A DNA stretch of 64,000 nt from contig NZ_JANZYO010000001.1 of NCBI RefSeq assembly GCF_025506335.1, positions 616,805-680,804 of the forward strand. The letters are read 5' to 3'. Source of the DNA: Mumia quercus. GTDB lineage: Bacteria > Actinomycetota > Actinomycetes > Propionibacteriales > Nocardioidaceae. Under the pieces are notes generated by a model that searched no databases, had not been told where the DNA came from, and saw only the letters and a list, made by a program, of their open reading frames with translations. Shown here one piece after another: positions 26,222 to 42,540 of this stretch. The translations under genes and the position numbers were made by a program. Each line of letters opens with the position of its first letter. The stretch's first letter is position 1.

Positions 26222-27424
26222 ATGTCGGACGACGCCGGTGCAGCGCTGGCTGCGTGCGCCGAACAGCTCGCCGCCCCGGGTGCGGCCGTGACCGTCGCCG
26301 CGCGGCACGACGGGTCCCGCGACTACCTCTACGTCCCGAACCGCCGCTCCCCGCGACTCCTCGTCCCTGCCTCCCCGAACGGCGCGGCGGCCTGGTCGAT
26401 GATGAGGTTCAGTGCCTCGCTCTCGGCGCGCGAGACGCTGGGCCGCCTCGGTCTGGCGGCTGCGCTCCGGGTCGGGGCCGGCAGGTTCCTGCCGGACGGG
26501 CTGTCGGTGGCCCCGCACCAGGCAGGCGGCCTCGCCGACCACCTGGCCGGGATCCTCGGTGCGGAGTCGGTCGTCTTCAGCCTGGGGGTCGGCACCGCAC
26601 GCGCCAACCGCAAGCCGGTCCTCCAGGTCTTCGACACCGACGGACGCTCGCTGGCCTTCGTCAAGCTCGGCGTCACCGAGGTCTCCCGGGCTGACGTCAC
26701 CGCGGAGGCGGAGTCGCTGCGCCTCCTGGGGTCGTCGCCGCTGCCGCCGACGTTCGAGGTGCCCCGTCTTCTGCACCTCGGCGAGTGGCAGGGGATGACC
26801 GTCCTCGCCATGACCGCCCTGCGGACGGCCTTCGCGCAGCGCCCGAAGGCCCAGTGGCACGTCCCCCACGCCCTGATGGATTCCTTCGGTCGGGCGCTCG
26901 GTCCCGGTGACGTCCGCCCTCTGGCGGACATGCCGGTGTGGGCAGGGCTGGCCGCCGATGTCGCGCAGCTGCCGGCGAGCCAGGTGCAGGCGGTGCTGTC
27001 GCGCTCGCTCGAACGCCTCGCGCCGTACGCCGACGACACCCCCTTCGTCGAGGCGACGTGGCACGGCGACTGGACCCCGTGGAACATGGCGCGCGCGCAC
27101 CGCCGGACGCAGCTGTGGGACTTCGAGCGGCTCGAGTCAGGCGTTCCGCTCGGGCTCGACGCACTCCACTACGGCGTCAACACCTACACGCGCGCCCACG
27201 GCCTGAGCATCCCGCACGTGCGCGCCGGTCTGGTGATGGGCAGGCCGGCCTGCGAGGACCGGCGGTCCCCGGACGCCGTCCTCGCGGCGACCTACCTCGC
27301 CACCATCACGGTGCGCTACCAGAAGTCGGTCCACAGGATCGGCGGCCACCTCGTCTCCGACCGGGCCGAGCTGATGGCGAACGCCCTCGACGACTGGCTC
27401 GACTCGATGGAGGAGTCCCGATGA
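26222..27424 (+). CDS. Aminoglycoside phosphotransferase-fold (APH-like) protein
   Basis: 400 residues, cytoplasmic. The C-terminal half has the kinase-like APH motifs: HGDWTPWNMARA, equal to the catalytic loop HGDxxxxN, and a downstream DFERLE, equal to the DFD/DFE magnesium site. The N-terminal part has a possible ATP lobe with LAFVKLG (Lys) and an E in TAEAESLRLL. Such proteins phosphorylate small hydroxylated molecules; a polysaccharide-locus member may act on a sugar or lipid precursor, but the substrate cannot be told. AAGGAGAG precedes the ATG. The stop overlaps the sulfotransferase start (ATGA), so the pair is coupled. Confidence 0.75.
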   Translation: MSDDAGAALAACAEQLAAPGAAVTVAARHDGSRDYLYVPNRRSPRLLVPASPNGAAAWSMMRFSASLSARETLGRLGLAAALRVGAGRFLPDGLSVAPHQAGGLADHLAGILGAESVVFSLGVGTARANRKPVLQVFDTDGRSLAFVKLGVTEVSRADVTAEAESLRLLGSSPLPPTFEVPRLLHLGEWQGMTVLAMTALRTAFAQRPKAQWHVPHALMDSFGRALGPGDVRPLADMPVWAGLAADVAQLPASQVQAVLSRSLERLAPYADDTPFVEATWHGDWTPWNMARAHRRTQLWDFERLESGVPLGLDALHYGVNTYTRAHGLSIPHVRAGLVMGRPACEDRRSPDAVLAATYLATITVRYQKSVHRIGGHLVSDRAELMANALDDWLDSMEESR

Positions 27425-28329
27425 AGACGTCACGTCAGCTGGTGCGCCGGGTCCGTGACGCGATGCCGGCGTCGCTCGGTCGGTGGGTACGCCGGGCCGC
27501 CACGTTCTGGGGCACCGCGACCTCGCGCTGGCGGATGGAGCCCGACTTCATCATCGTGGGCGCACAGCGGTGCGGGACCACGACGCTCTACCGGGTGCTG
27601 TCGGAGCACCCCGACGTCGTGCGTCCCACGCTCTCCAAGGGCATCGGCTACTTCGACCTGCACTACGCACGTGGACGTCGCTGGTACCGCGGTCACTTCC
27701 CTGTCAGGTTCCTCGCCGACCGTCGCGCGCGTCACGGACGGGCGTTCACCTTCGAGAGCAGCGGCTACTACCTCTTCCACCCGCTGGCGGCAGAGCGGAT
27801 CGCGGCCGATCTGCCCCGGACCCGGCTGGTCGTGCTGGTCCGTGACCCGGTCGAGCGGGCGTACTCGGCGCACCGGCACGAGCTGGCCCGGGGGTTCGAG
27901 ACCGAGCCGTTCGAGGAGGCGCTGAAGCTCGAGGACGAGCGCCTCGCCGGCGAGGAGCAGCGTCTGGTCGAAGACCCGTCGTACCAGAGTTTCGAGCACC
28001 GCCACCACGGCTACCTGGCGCGGGGGCGCTACGCGCCGCAGATCCGTCGCCTCCAGGAGGCGGTCGGCGACGACCGCGTGTACGTGATGGACGCCGACCG
28101 GTTCTTCGACACCCCGCAGGAGGAGTTCGCGCGCCTCTGCGCCTGGCTCGGGATGCCGGCGTGGACGCCGGACGCGGTCGAGCAGTGGAACGCCCGCCAG
28201 CGTGACCCCATGCCCGCCGAGCTGCGGCGCAGTCTCGAAGCCGAGTTCGCCGACCTCGACGACGAGCTGTCTCAGATGCTCGGCAGGCCGGTCAGCTGGC
28301 GCGATCGCTCAGGTCGCGCGGAGCACTGA
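27421..28329 (+). CDS. PAPS-dependent sulfotransferase
   Basis: 302-residue carbohydrate-type sulfotransferase that would move sulfate from PAPS to a hydroxyl of a sugar. The 5'-phosphosulfate loop is VGAQRCGTTTLYRVL (residues 43-57) and the 3'-phosphate site is VVLVRDPVERAYSAHRHE. A helix-rich C-terminus follows, as in heparan/glycan sulfotransferases and bacterial Sulfotransfer_1/3 members. ATG overlaps the APH-like stop. The end overlaps the convergent polyol-phosphate transferase by 38 bases, so both genes code on opposite strands there. A CysQ-like PAP phosphatase at 35707 could recycle the by-product. Confidence 0.88.
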   Translation: MKTSRQLVRRVRDAMPASLGRWVRRAATFWGTATSRWRMEPDFIIVGAQRCGTTTLYRVLSEHPDVVRPTLSKGIGYFDLHYARGRRWYRGHFPVRFLADRRARHGRAFTFESSGYYLFHPLAAERIAADLPRTRLVVLVRDPVERAYSAHRHELARGFETEPFEEALKLEDERLAGEEQRLVEDPSYQSFEHRHHGYLARGRYAPQIRRLQEAVGDDRVYVMDADRFFDTPQEEFARLCAWLGMPAWTPDAVEQWNARQRDPMPAELRRSLEAEFADLDDELSQMLGRPVSWRDRSGRAEH

Positions 28330-29401
28330 GGACGCCTCGCGCGACGAGCGCGTCGATGACCCGCTCGCTCGCCCGGCCGTCCTCGTGCGGGCAGAACGTC
28401 GCGACGAACGTCGCGTACCGGTCGCGCGAGGTGCGCGCGACCTCGGCGGGTTCTTCGAGGAAGGCGACCAGCGCGGCGGCCGTACGCGCGACCGGCCCCG
28501 GGGCCCACGTCTCGTAGTCGAAGTAGAACGGCCGCAACGACCCGCGGTAGTGGTCGAGGTCAGGGGAGTACAGCACGATCGGTTTGCCCGTCACGGCGAA
28601 GTCGAAGATCGCGGACGAGTAGTCGGAGACGAGGAGGTCGGCGGCGAGGAACAGCTCGGCGATCTCCGGGTACGCGCTGACCTCGAGCACGCGCGGGTGG
28701 GCGCTGCCCGCCGGGGCGTGCACGTTCTTGTGGAGCCGGTTGAGGACCACCGAGCCGGGCGGAAGCACGTCGAGCGCGCGGGCGTACGGGAAGTCAACCG
28801 GATGGACGAACTGTCCGTCGGCGTTCTTCGCGTCGTCGCGCCACGTGGGTGCGTACAGCACCGCCGTCGCGTCCTCCGGGATGCCGAGGCTCGCCCGCAC
28901 CCGGGCCCGTGTCGTCCCGTCGTCGTCGACGAGCATGTCGTTGCGCGGGTAGCCGGTCTCCAGGACCTCGCCGTCGAAGCCGAAGGCGCCGCGGAAGATC
29001 CGTGTGCAGGTCGGACTCGGCGACAGCAGGATGTCCCACTTGGCGACGTCGCGCAGCATGCGCTCGCGGTGCGCCTGCGCGCCCGCGTACGCGGAGTCCC
29101 GCTCGTCGAGCCCGATGACCTTGAGCGGGGTCCCGTGCCAGGTCTGGACGTACGTCACACCCGGGCCCTTGACCAGGTGCTTGCTGATGATGTCGTTGGA
29201 CACCACGAGGTCGGAGGAGAGCAGCCTCGCGAAGTACGCGGGGGAGTGGCGCCGCACGACCGGGGCCGGCGGACGGTCGGCCACGCCGTCGTGGACCCAC
29301 CGCTGGCGCACCGACGGGAACCGCCGGGCGAGCTCCAGGGAGAGGGCGCGCGGGCTGTCCGCGTACCGCCCCCGCCACGCCTCGAAGAGCACATCGGTCA
29401 T
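28292..29401 (-). CDS. CDP-glycerol/ribitol-type polyol-phosphate transferase (TagF/TarB family)
   Basis: 369-residue peripheral membrane transferase of the Glyphos_transf family (TagB/TagF/TarL), which moves glycerol-phosphate or ribitol-phosphate from a CDP donor to a polymer. Family landmarks: VQTWHGTPLKVIG, ETGYPRNDML, VLYAPTWRDD, and the nucleotide-binding ADLLVSDYSSAIFDFAVTGKPIVLYSPDLDHY. Only the catalytic domain is present, which fits a single-addition (TagB-like) or side-chain enzyme. The start overlaps the flippase stop by 4 bases. No CDP-glycerol synthesis gene is in the window. The polymer could thus be a teichoic-acid-like or decorated capsule. Confidence 0.87.
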   Translation of the reverse strand: MTDVLFEAWRGRYADSPRALSLELARRFPSVRQRWVHDGVADRPPAPVVRRHSPAYFARLLSSDLVVSNDIISKHLVKGPGVTYVQTWHGTPLKVIGLDERDSAYAGAQAHRERMLRDVAKWDILLSPSPTCTRIFRGAFGFDGEVLETGYPRNDMLVDDDGTTRARVRASLGIPEDATAVLYAPTWRDDAKNADGQFVHPVDFPYARALDVLPPGSVVLNRLHKNVHAPAGSAHPRVLEVSAYPEIAELFLAADLLVSDYSSAIFDFAVTGKPIVLYSPDLDHYRGSLRPFYFDYETWAPGPVARTAAALVAFLEEPAEVARTSRDRYATFVATFCPHEDGRASERVIDALVARGVLSAPRDLSDRAS

Positions 29402-30945
29402 CGAGAGGCCACCTCCGACGGCGTGGGGGACGGGCGTCGCGCACGCAGCGCGCGGAACGTGCTCAGCATCAAGGGCTTCCGGAAGAACCACAGCCCGGCG
29501 AGGTACGCCAGCCCGCCGGCGACCGCGACGGCGCACAGCGCGAACAGACCCGCATCGGTCGTGAGGGAGAGGACCGCGACGGGAGCGGCGAAGCAGACGG
29601 CGTTGAGGCTCGCCACGATCAGGGTCGGGACGCAGAACGGGTTGATGCCCCACATCCGGTGCACCTGGACGAAGGCCAGCGTGCAGCGGGTGACGATCGC
29701 GACCGTCCACGCGACCGCCGCGCCGGCGATGCCCATCCTCGGGATGAGCACGAAGCAGAGCACGAGGTCGAGCGCCAGCGCGACGAGCGAGTTGAACAGG
29801 CTCGTCGTGCTCCGTCCCGACATCAGCAGCAGGGTGTCGACCGGTCCGGAGAAGACCGCGAAGAGCATCGCCCCCACCATGAAGAGCACCACGGTGCGGC
29901 CGTCGTCGGCGTAGCCCGAGCCGAAGAGGGACAGGTAGACGTGCGGCGCGAAGCCGACGACCAGGTAGAGCGGCCACGCCATCGCCATGCTCCACGCGGT
30001 GGAGATGCGGAAGACCGTGCCGAGCGCCGCGTGCTCCCCTCGCGCGATCAGGTCGGTGAAGCGTGGCTGGACGGCCTGCTGCACCGCCTGCGTGCCGAAC
30101 TGGCCGATCATCATGAACCGGGTCGCGGCGGTGTAGACGGCGGCCGAGGCCGGCCCGAGGAGCGCGGCGATGATGATGATGTCGGCGCGCTGGATGACCA
30201 TCTGGGACACCTGCGCCACGCTGCGGGGCCAGGTGAACGACCAGAACTGACCGACGATCTCCTGCCGAGGCGCAGGCGGCTCGGAGTCGGTGTACGACGC
30301 CTCGCGCCGCCGGTAGAAGCGTCGGAGCGTCACGATCGCGACCACGCCCGCCAGGACGTACGCCAGCGCCCAGCCGACGGTCAGGGCCAGGATGCCCAGG
30401 CCGAGGAGGCCCGTGACCAGCGCCGCGAGCGGCTGCACCGCCGAGCGGAAGATCTTGTCGATGAACACCGTCCATCGCATCTGGCCGAAGCCGCGGGTCG
30501 TCGCCAGGCACAGGCTCCCCACGACGGCGAAGGGGAGCGTGACCCCCAGCACCGCGACGATCGCCGCGCCGTCGTCGCCGAGCCCGGCGAGGTCGGCGAT
30601 CGGGCGCGCCCCGGCCACCATCGCGAGACCGACGACGACGCTCACCACCACGACCGGTACGAACGCCGCGCGCAGGACCACGCGTACGTCGGCGAACCGG
30701 CGGGTGGCCTCGAAGCGCAGCAGGAATCGTCCGAGCCCGGCCTCGGTGCCCATGGCCGTCACCGCGCTGGCGACGACGAAGATCGATGTCGCCGAGAAGA
30801 AGACGCCCGCGACGTGCTTGCTGTACGTGTTGGTGATGACCGCGACCAGGAGGAACCCGCTGAGGGCGGAGACGGCCGCCCCGACCATCCCGATCGCTCC
30901 GCCGCGGGCGACACCACGCAGCGAGCGGGCTTCGTGATCGGTCAT
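29398..30945 (-). CDS. Oligosaccharide flippase (Wzx / MATE-like)
   Basis: 515 residues with about 12-14 hydrophobic helices spread over the whole length, matching Wzx/RfbX polysaccharide exporters of the MOP superfamily that turn lipid-linked repeat units to the outer face of the membrane. The opening RGVARGGAIGMVGAAVSALSGF and FSFTWPRSVAQVSQMVIQRADIIII-like segments (charged residues next to helices 1 and 7) match the usual pattern. It sits between the Wzz-like gene and the polyol-phosphate transferase, all three joined by ATGA overlaps, so export, length control and decoration are expressed together. Confidence 0.9.
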   Translation of the reverse strand: MTDHEARSLRGVARGGAIGMVGAAVSALSGFLLVAVITNTYSKHVAGVFFSATSIFVVASAVTAMGTEAGLGRFLLRFEATRRFADVRVVLRAAFVPVVVVSVVVGLAMVAGARPIADLAGLGDDGAAIVAVLGVTLPFAVVGSLCLATTRGFGQMRWTVFIDKIFRSAVQPLAALVTGLLGLGILALTVGWALAYVLAGVVAIVTLRRFYRRREASYTDSEPPAPRQEIVGQFWSFTWPRSVAQVSQMVIQRADIIIIAALLGPASAAVYTAATRFMMIGQFGTQAVQQAVQPRFTDLIARGEHAALGTVFRISTAWSMAMAWPLYLVVGFAPHVYLSLFGSGYADDGRTVVLFMVGAMLFAVFSGPVDTLLLMSGRSTTSLFNSLVALALDLVLCFVLIPRMGIAGAAVAWTVAIVTRCTLAFVQVHRMWGINPFCVPTLIVASLNAVCFAAPVAVLSLTTDAGLFALCAVAVAGGLAYLAGLWFFRKPLMLSTFRALRARRPSPTPSEVASR

Positions 30946-32654
30946 ACGCCTTCGCCGAACCCCGAGACGGGAACGCGCCGCGCACCTCCCCGCAAGACGA
31001 TGCGGTAGCGGGACTGGCTCGCGCTCGGCTCGGTCCGGGCGACCGGGGTGTCACGGTCCGCAGGGCCGGCCGTGTCCTCGTCGTCCGTGTCGGTGGCGAG
31101 GCCGCTCGACGGACCCGACGGGTCCTTCGGCGACGGCCTGCGCAACCGCCGGCGCCGGTGCGCAGTCTTGGCGGGCCGGAGGTAGACGCAGCCGACGAGC
31201 CGGGACGTCGCCTGCGGGACGACGTCGGGGATCGTGGTGAGGTCGCGGTGCGTCGTCGTGGCCTCGACGACCTCGATGACGACGTCGTCCGCGAGCGCGA
31301 CCAGCGCGCGGGTCCGGGGGTCGGTGAGGGTCGATGCCGCGAGGATCACCACCTCGAAGCGTCCCCTCAGCTCGTCGACGAACGCCTCCATCTGCGGGGC
31401 CACGAACAGGTCGTCGACCTCCATCGCGTCGTCGCCGCGCGGGACGACGTCGAGGTGCGGGGCGACCCGCGCGAGCGCGTCGTCGACCGAGGCCGATCCC
31501 CACAGCACGTCGTTCATGCCGACCGTCGCGTCCGGGAGGATCGTGGAAGGGCCGTTGGGCTGCCCGGTGGCGTCGACGACCACGGTCGAGACGTTCGACG
31601 CGGCGATGGACATCCCGATCGCGAGCGCAGAGGCGGCGGCCCCCTCCGAGTCGGAGGCGGCCGCGATCGCGAGGACGAACGGACGCTTGCGGTCGCCCGT
31701 CAGCAGCGCCACCCGGATGCGGCGCAGCTCGCCGGTCACCGCCGCGACTCCCTGAGCCGGGTGCTCCAGCCGGTCGGCGACCAAGGTGAGGTTCTCGGCG
31801 TCGAGCGACCCGAGGACCTCGAGATCGAGCGCCTCGACCTCGTCCACGTGGTGGATCCTGTTGTCGGCCCGCGCCCGTACCAGCGCGATGACCACGGCCA
31901 CCACGAGGCCCGCCATGGCGCCCACCACCGCCATCAGCACCGTGGGGCTGAACGGCCCCGTCCCCGGGACCGACGCAGGGGTCACGACCTGGCCGGCGTC
32001 GAGCGACCCGGTCGCCAGCTCTGCCGACCGGGCGCGGAGCTGGTTGATCTGGGTGGAGACGGCTTCGACCTTCTCGGTGAGCAGCCGGGAGTTGGCCGTG
32101 CCGGCCGGAGTGCGTGACAGCTGCCGCGTCAGCACGCGCAGCTCTTCGTTGCGGCTGGTGATCTGGTCGTCGATCCGTGCGGTCTGGGTCGCGACGAGCG
32201 CGTCGGCGCGCGACTGCCGGTACGCGAGGTAGACGTCGGCGAAGCTCTGCGCGCGGACGACGGCGTCCTCGGCCCGCGGCGCCTCGTACGTGAGGTCGAG
32301 GATCTGCGTATTGGGCGGGACGGTCACCTTGAGTCCCTTGAGGAGGTCCGCAGGGGCGCCGGTGTAGTCGATGTCCTGCGCGACGAGCCGGGCGACCGCG
32401 TCGGACCGGAGCAGGTGGGCCTCGGTCTCGAGGTTGACGAGGTCGTCGCCGCGTCCCTCGGGGTTGAACGGGTTGCCGACCAGGGGGTCGATCAGGACGG
32501 TCGCGCCCGCCGTGTGCGTCTGCGACTGCTGCGCACCGTAGAAGCCGCCGAGCACGGCACCGGCCAGGACGATGAGGATCGCCAACGGGACTCCGCGTCG
32601 GAGCGAAGCCTTCAGCGATGCGAGCCTTGGCCCATTGCCGAGTTCCTGGGGCAC
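30942..32654 (-). CDS. Wzz-type chain-length protein with degenerate BY-kinase domain
   Basis: 570 residues. The first half is a polysaccharide co-polymerase: helix at about 22-40, extracytoplasmic region with a coiled coil (about 150-215) and a PGTGPFSPTVLMAVVG Pro-rich second helix (about 230-260). The second half has the fold of a bacterial tyrosine kinase (CpsD/Wzc) domain, but the expected P-loop lysine is missing: residues 331-343 read AAASDSEGAAASA where active kinases have a GEGKS/T core. The Walker A' aspartate (D361) is kept. The C-terminus is basic and Ser/Asp-rich with a single Tyr near the end (SRYRIVL). It is probably a pseudokinase. GTG start with AGGAGG nine bases before it. 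Confidence 0.8.
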   Translation of the reverse strand: MPQELGNGPRLASLKASLRRGVPLAILIVLAGAVLGGFYGAQQSQTHTAGATVLIDPLVGNPFNPEGRGDDLVNLETEAHLLRSDAVARLVAQDIDYTGAPADLLKGLKVTVPPNTQILDLTYEAPRAEDAVVRAQSFADVYLAYRQSRADALVATQTARIDDQITSRNEELRVLTRQLSRTPAGTANSRLLTEKVEAVSTQINQLRARSAELATGSLDAGQVVTPASVPGTGPFSPTVLMAVVGAMAGLVVAVVIALVRARADNRIHHVDEVEALDLEVLGSLDAENLTLVADRLEHPAQGVAAVTGELRRIRVALLTGDRKRPFVLAIAAASDSEGAAASALAIGMSIAASNVSTVVVDATGQPNGPSTILPDATVGMNDVLWGSASVDDALARVAPHLDVVPRGDDAMEVDDLFVAPQMEAFVDELRGRFEVVILAASTLTDPRTRALVALADDVVIEVVEATTTHRDLTTIPDVVPQATSRLVGCVYLRPAKTAHRRRRLRRPSPKDPSGPSSGLATDTDDEDTAGPADRDTPVARTEPSASQSRYRIVLRGGARRVPVSGFGEGV

Positions 32655-32741
32655 GGGATCATCCTCCTGGCGGGGGGAACCGCCTCATGCTACAGCCAGC
32701 CCACACCCGTCGGCGGGAGTTCTGGACATACCGGTCGGATG

Positions 32742-36479
<3,738 letters not shown>

Positions 36480-36495
36480 TCAGCCCCTGCCCACG

Positions 36496-36501
36496 TACGC
36501 T
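36496..36501 (+). promoter_or_regulatory. Possible -10 element, leaderless LCP gene
   Basis: TACGCT ends 9 bases before the LCP start codon, and no Shine-Dalgarno sequence lies between. The same spacing is seen for mfd (38933-38938). Transcription beginning at or next to the ATG is plausible. Confidence 0.35.
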
Positions 36502-36510
36502 GAGACCGCC

Positions 36511-37578
36511 ATGGATACCCGGACGACCGAAGCCCCGCCCGAGGGGTCCGACACCGAACGCCGCAAGCCCCGGACCCTTCGCCGGGTCCTGATCGGCCTC
36601 GGCGTCTGCTTCGTCGTGCTCGGGCTCGTGCTCGTCGCGGGTGCCTGGTACCTGCAGGACCGGCTCGTCGGGCAGGTCGACCGCGTCGACGACGCCTTCG
36701 CAGGTCTGGAGAGCCGCCCGGCCCCCTCCAAAGGCGAGGGCGTCAACATCCTGCTGATGGGCACCGACCGCCGCTCGGAGGAGCCCACCACCGGCGACGA
36801 CGCCGCTGCGCCGAGCTGGCTGCCCGGCCAGCAGCGCACGGACTCGCTCATGCTGCTGCACATCGACAGCGACCGTGAGCACGCGACGCTGGTCTCGATC
36901 CCGCGCGACTCCTGGGTGACGGTGCCGGGCTACGGCCAGAACAAGATCAACGCGGCGTTCTCGTTCGCCGGTCCGTCGCTGGCGGTGGAGACCGTCGAGC
37001 AGCTGACCGACCTCCGCGTCGACCACCTGGCGATCATCGACTGGGACGGCTTCGAGGCGTTGACCGACGAGCTCGGCGGGGTCACCATCACGGTGCCCGA
37101 GACGGTCCGTGACTCCGCTCGTGGCAAGACCTGGGAGGCGGGCGAGCACCAGATGGACGGTGAGGAGGCCCTGCTGTACGTGCGGCAGCGCTACGGTCTC
37201 GCCGGCGGTGACTTCGACCGGATCAAGCGCCAGCAGAACTTCCTCCGGGCCCTCATGCGCCAGACCCTCTCCGGCGAGACCATGGCCAACCCGACGAAGC
37301 TGTACGGCGTGCTCGACGCGGTGACCAAGCACCTGACGGTCGACGCGGAGTGGACGACCGGCGACATGCGCGGACTCCTCCTCTCGCTGCGCGACATGCG
37401 TGCCGGCGACGTCACCTTCACGACGGTGCCGGTGAAGGGCACCGGGCGCGAGGGCAAGCAGAGCGTCGTCTACCTCGACCGCGACAAGGGCCGCGACCTG
37501 TGGGGCGCTGTCCGCGAGGACCGCGCCGCGGAGTGGGTGCAGGAGAACGGCGCGGGTCTGCCGCGCACCGTCGACTGA
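36511..37578 (+). CDS. LytR-CpsA-Psr (LCP) family cell-wall polymer ligase
   Basis: 355 residues: cytoplasmic basic N-terminus, one membrane helix (about 27-50) and an extracellular LCP domain (about 75-335). LCP enzymes transfer glycopolymers from undecaprenyl pyrophosphate to peptidoglycan. Key features: NILLMGTDRR (Asp/Arg of the pyrophosphate site), TDSLMLLHID, VSIPRDSWVTVPGYG, the KINAAFSFAGP run, and YVRQRYGLAGGDFDRIKRQQNFLRAL, which hold the catalytic Arg/Asp residues. It is very likely the enzyme that anchors the polymer made by the preceding locus to the wall. A possible -10 lies just before the ATG. Confidence 0.92.
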   Translation: MDTRTTEAPPEGSDTERRKPRTLRRVLIGLGVCFVVLGLVLVAGAWYLQDRLVGQVDRVDDAFAGLESRPAPSKGEGVNILLMGTDRRSEEPTTGDDAAAPSWLPGQQRTDSLMLLHIDSDREHATLVSIPRDSWVTVPGYGQNKINAAFSFAGPSLAVETVEQLTDLRVDHLAIIDWDGFEALTDELGGVTITVPETVRDSARGKTWEAGEHQMDGEEALLYVRQRYGLAGGDFDRIKRQQNFLRALMRQTLSGETMANPTKLYGVLDAVTKHLTVDAEWTTGDMRGLLLSLRDMRAGDVTFTTVPVKGTGREGKQSVVYLDRDKGRDLWGAVREDRAAEWVQENGAGLPRTVD

Positions 37579-37694
37579 GCGACGCCGACTGAGTTGTGCA
37601 ACCTCCGGCGGGCGTCCGGTGGGCCGTGCCAGCCTGGCGGGGTTGTCCACCGGTCGATCTCGGGCGACCCTCACCACCCACGGGGGGAACCTCC

Positions 37695-38882
37695 ATGAGA
37701 CGAGCACCTGTCCTCGTCGCCGGTGCCGCAGTCGCTCTCGCGCTCGGCCTGACGACTGCGCCCGCGCAGGCGCACGGCGGCCACAAGCCGCCGAAACCAC
37801 CGACCGCCACGACCGTGGCGGACACCCTGTTCACCGCGCTGAGCTCGGCGATCGCGCCCGACGGCACGGCGTACGTGACGCAGAACTTCGCCGGCACCCT
37901 GACGCGGACCTCCAAGAAGGGGACCCGCACCGACCTCTACAGCTCGGGCGGCGCCGAGGTCGGGGGCGTCTCGCTCGCCGGCAGCACCGTGCTGTTCGCC
38001 GAGACCGGCTTCACCGGCGACCCGGAGGAGCCGGGTGGCTTCACCGGGATCAAGTCGATCGACCGGCGCGGCACGGTGAAGGTGCTGGCCGACAGCGGCG
38101 CGTACGAGATCGCGAACAACCCTGACGGCGACGTCGTGTACGGCGCCCGGGGCATCAGCGACGCGTGCGCCGCCCAGTGGCCGACCCCCGACCCGAACGA
38201 CCCCGCCGGCCCACCGCCGTCGACGTACACCGGTGACGTCAACCCGCACCCGTACGCGACCCTCCCCGGACCGCACGGCACCACGTTCGTCGCCGACGCC
38301 GGGGCGAACTCGATCCAGCGGATCAGCCGCAGCGGCCGGATCACGACGCTGGCGCTGATGCCGGGCCAGCCGATCACCCTCACCGCCGCGCTTGCCGCAG
38401 CGTTCGGTCTCCCCGACTGCGCAGTGGGGCTGAAGTACTACTTCGACCCGGTCCCCACGGACGTCGAGTGGGGGCGCGACGGGTGGCTGTACGTCAGCCT
38501 GCTGCCCGGTGGCCCGGAGGACGCGAGCCTCGGTGCCCGCGGCGCGGTCTACAAGGTCCACCCGGTCAGCGGCCGGACCGTGAAGGTCGCAGGCGGGTTC
38601 CTCGGGGCGACGAACCTCGCCGTCGCCCCGAACGGTGACCTCTACGTGTCCGAGATCGTCGGCAACCGGGTCTCGGTGCTCAAGCGGGGCAGCAAGACGC
38701 CGAAGACGTTCGCGCCGCTGCCGTGGGCGACGTCGGTCGAGTACGCCGGCGGCGCGCTCTACGCGACGGCGTCCCCGGAGCTGGAGGACCTGTTCGCCGG
38801 CCGCCCGCCTGCGCCGGAGTCGACCTTGGTGAAGTACCGGATCGGCACGAAGCGGCACCACCACCCGAAGCACCACCGCTGA
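37695..38882 (+). CDS. Secreted ScyD/ScyE-family beta-propeller protein
   Basis: 395 residues. Signal peptide 1-26 (APAQA), then NHL/SMP-30-like propeller blades (DGTAYVTQNFAGTLTRTS, GTTFVADAGANSIQRIS, RDGWLYVSLLPGG, NGDLYVSEIVGNRVSVL), and a His/Lys-rich tail (KRHHHPKHHR). This is the layout of ScyD/ScyE proteins, named after cyanobacterial scytonemin-cluster genes but widespread in actinobacteria with unknown function. Two Cys (DACAA, DCAVG) may pair. The gene stands alone between the LCP gene and a strong terminator. The His-rich end could bind metal; that is speculation. Confidence 0.85.
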   Translation: MRRAPVLVAGAAVALALGLTTAPAQAHGGHKPPKPPTATTVADTLFTALSSAIAPDGTAYVTQNFAGTLTRTSKKGTRTDLYSSGGAEVGGVSLAGSTVLFAETGFTGDPEEPGGFTGIKSIDRRGTVKVLADSGAYEIANNPDGDVVYGARGISDACAAQWPTPDPNDPAGPPPSTYTGDVNPHPYATLPGPHGTTFVADAGANSIQRISRSGRITTLALMPGQPITLTAALAAAFGLPDCAVGLKYYFDPVPTDVEWGRDGWLYVSLLPGGPEDASLGARGAVYKVHPVSGRTVKVAGGFLGATNLAVAPNGDLYVSEIVGNRVSVLKRGSKTPKTFAPLPWATSVEYAGGALYATASPELEDLFAGRPPAPESTLVKYRIGTKRHHHPKHHR

Positions 38883-38890
38883 GGGGGGAG

Positions 38891-38918
38891 GCGGGGCGGA
38901 CGAGCGCGTCCGCCCCGC
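38891..38918 (+). terminator. Strong hairpin terminator before mfd
   Basis: Perfect 12-bp stem (GCGGGGCGGACG at 38891-38902 with its complement at 38907-38918) and a 4-base loop, 8 bases after the ScyD/ScyE-like stop. It closes the glycopolymer locus and separates it from mfd. Confidence 0.8.
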
Positions 38919-38932
38919 TTCGGGCGTCCGAC

Positions 38933-38938
38933 TATCCT
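38933..38938 (+). promoter_or_regulatory. -10 element of mfd, possibly leaderless
   Basis: TATCCT ends 9 bases before the mfd ATG, with no ribosome binding site between them. The -35 region would fall within the terminator stem, where no consensus is visible. Confidence 0.45.
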
Positions 38939-38947
38939 GGGTGACCT

Positions 38948-42501
<3,554 letters not shown>

Positions 42502-42502
<1 letters not shown>

Positions 42503-42540
42503 CCCGCGAGCCACCCCGCGCGCCCGCGAGTCACCCCGCG
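42502..42540. repeat. Direct repeat of 19 bases between mfd and the ArsC-like gene
   Basis: Two adjacent 19-base copies (42502-42520, 42522-42540) differing at one position. The first begins at the last base of the mfd stop codon; the second includes the stop codon of the ArsC-like gene. It looks like a small tandem duplication of the gene end. Confidence 0.7.

Noticed and set aside
30942..32654. Active tyrosine kinase of the CpsD/Wzc type
   Set aside because: The P-loop lysine is missing.
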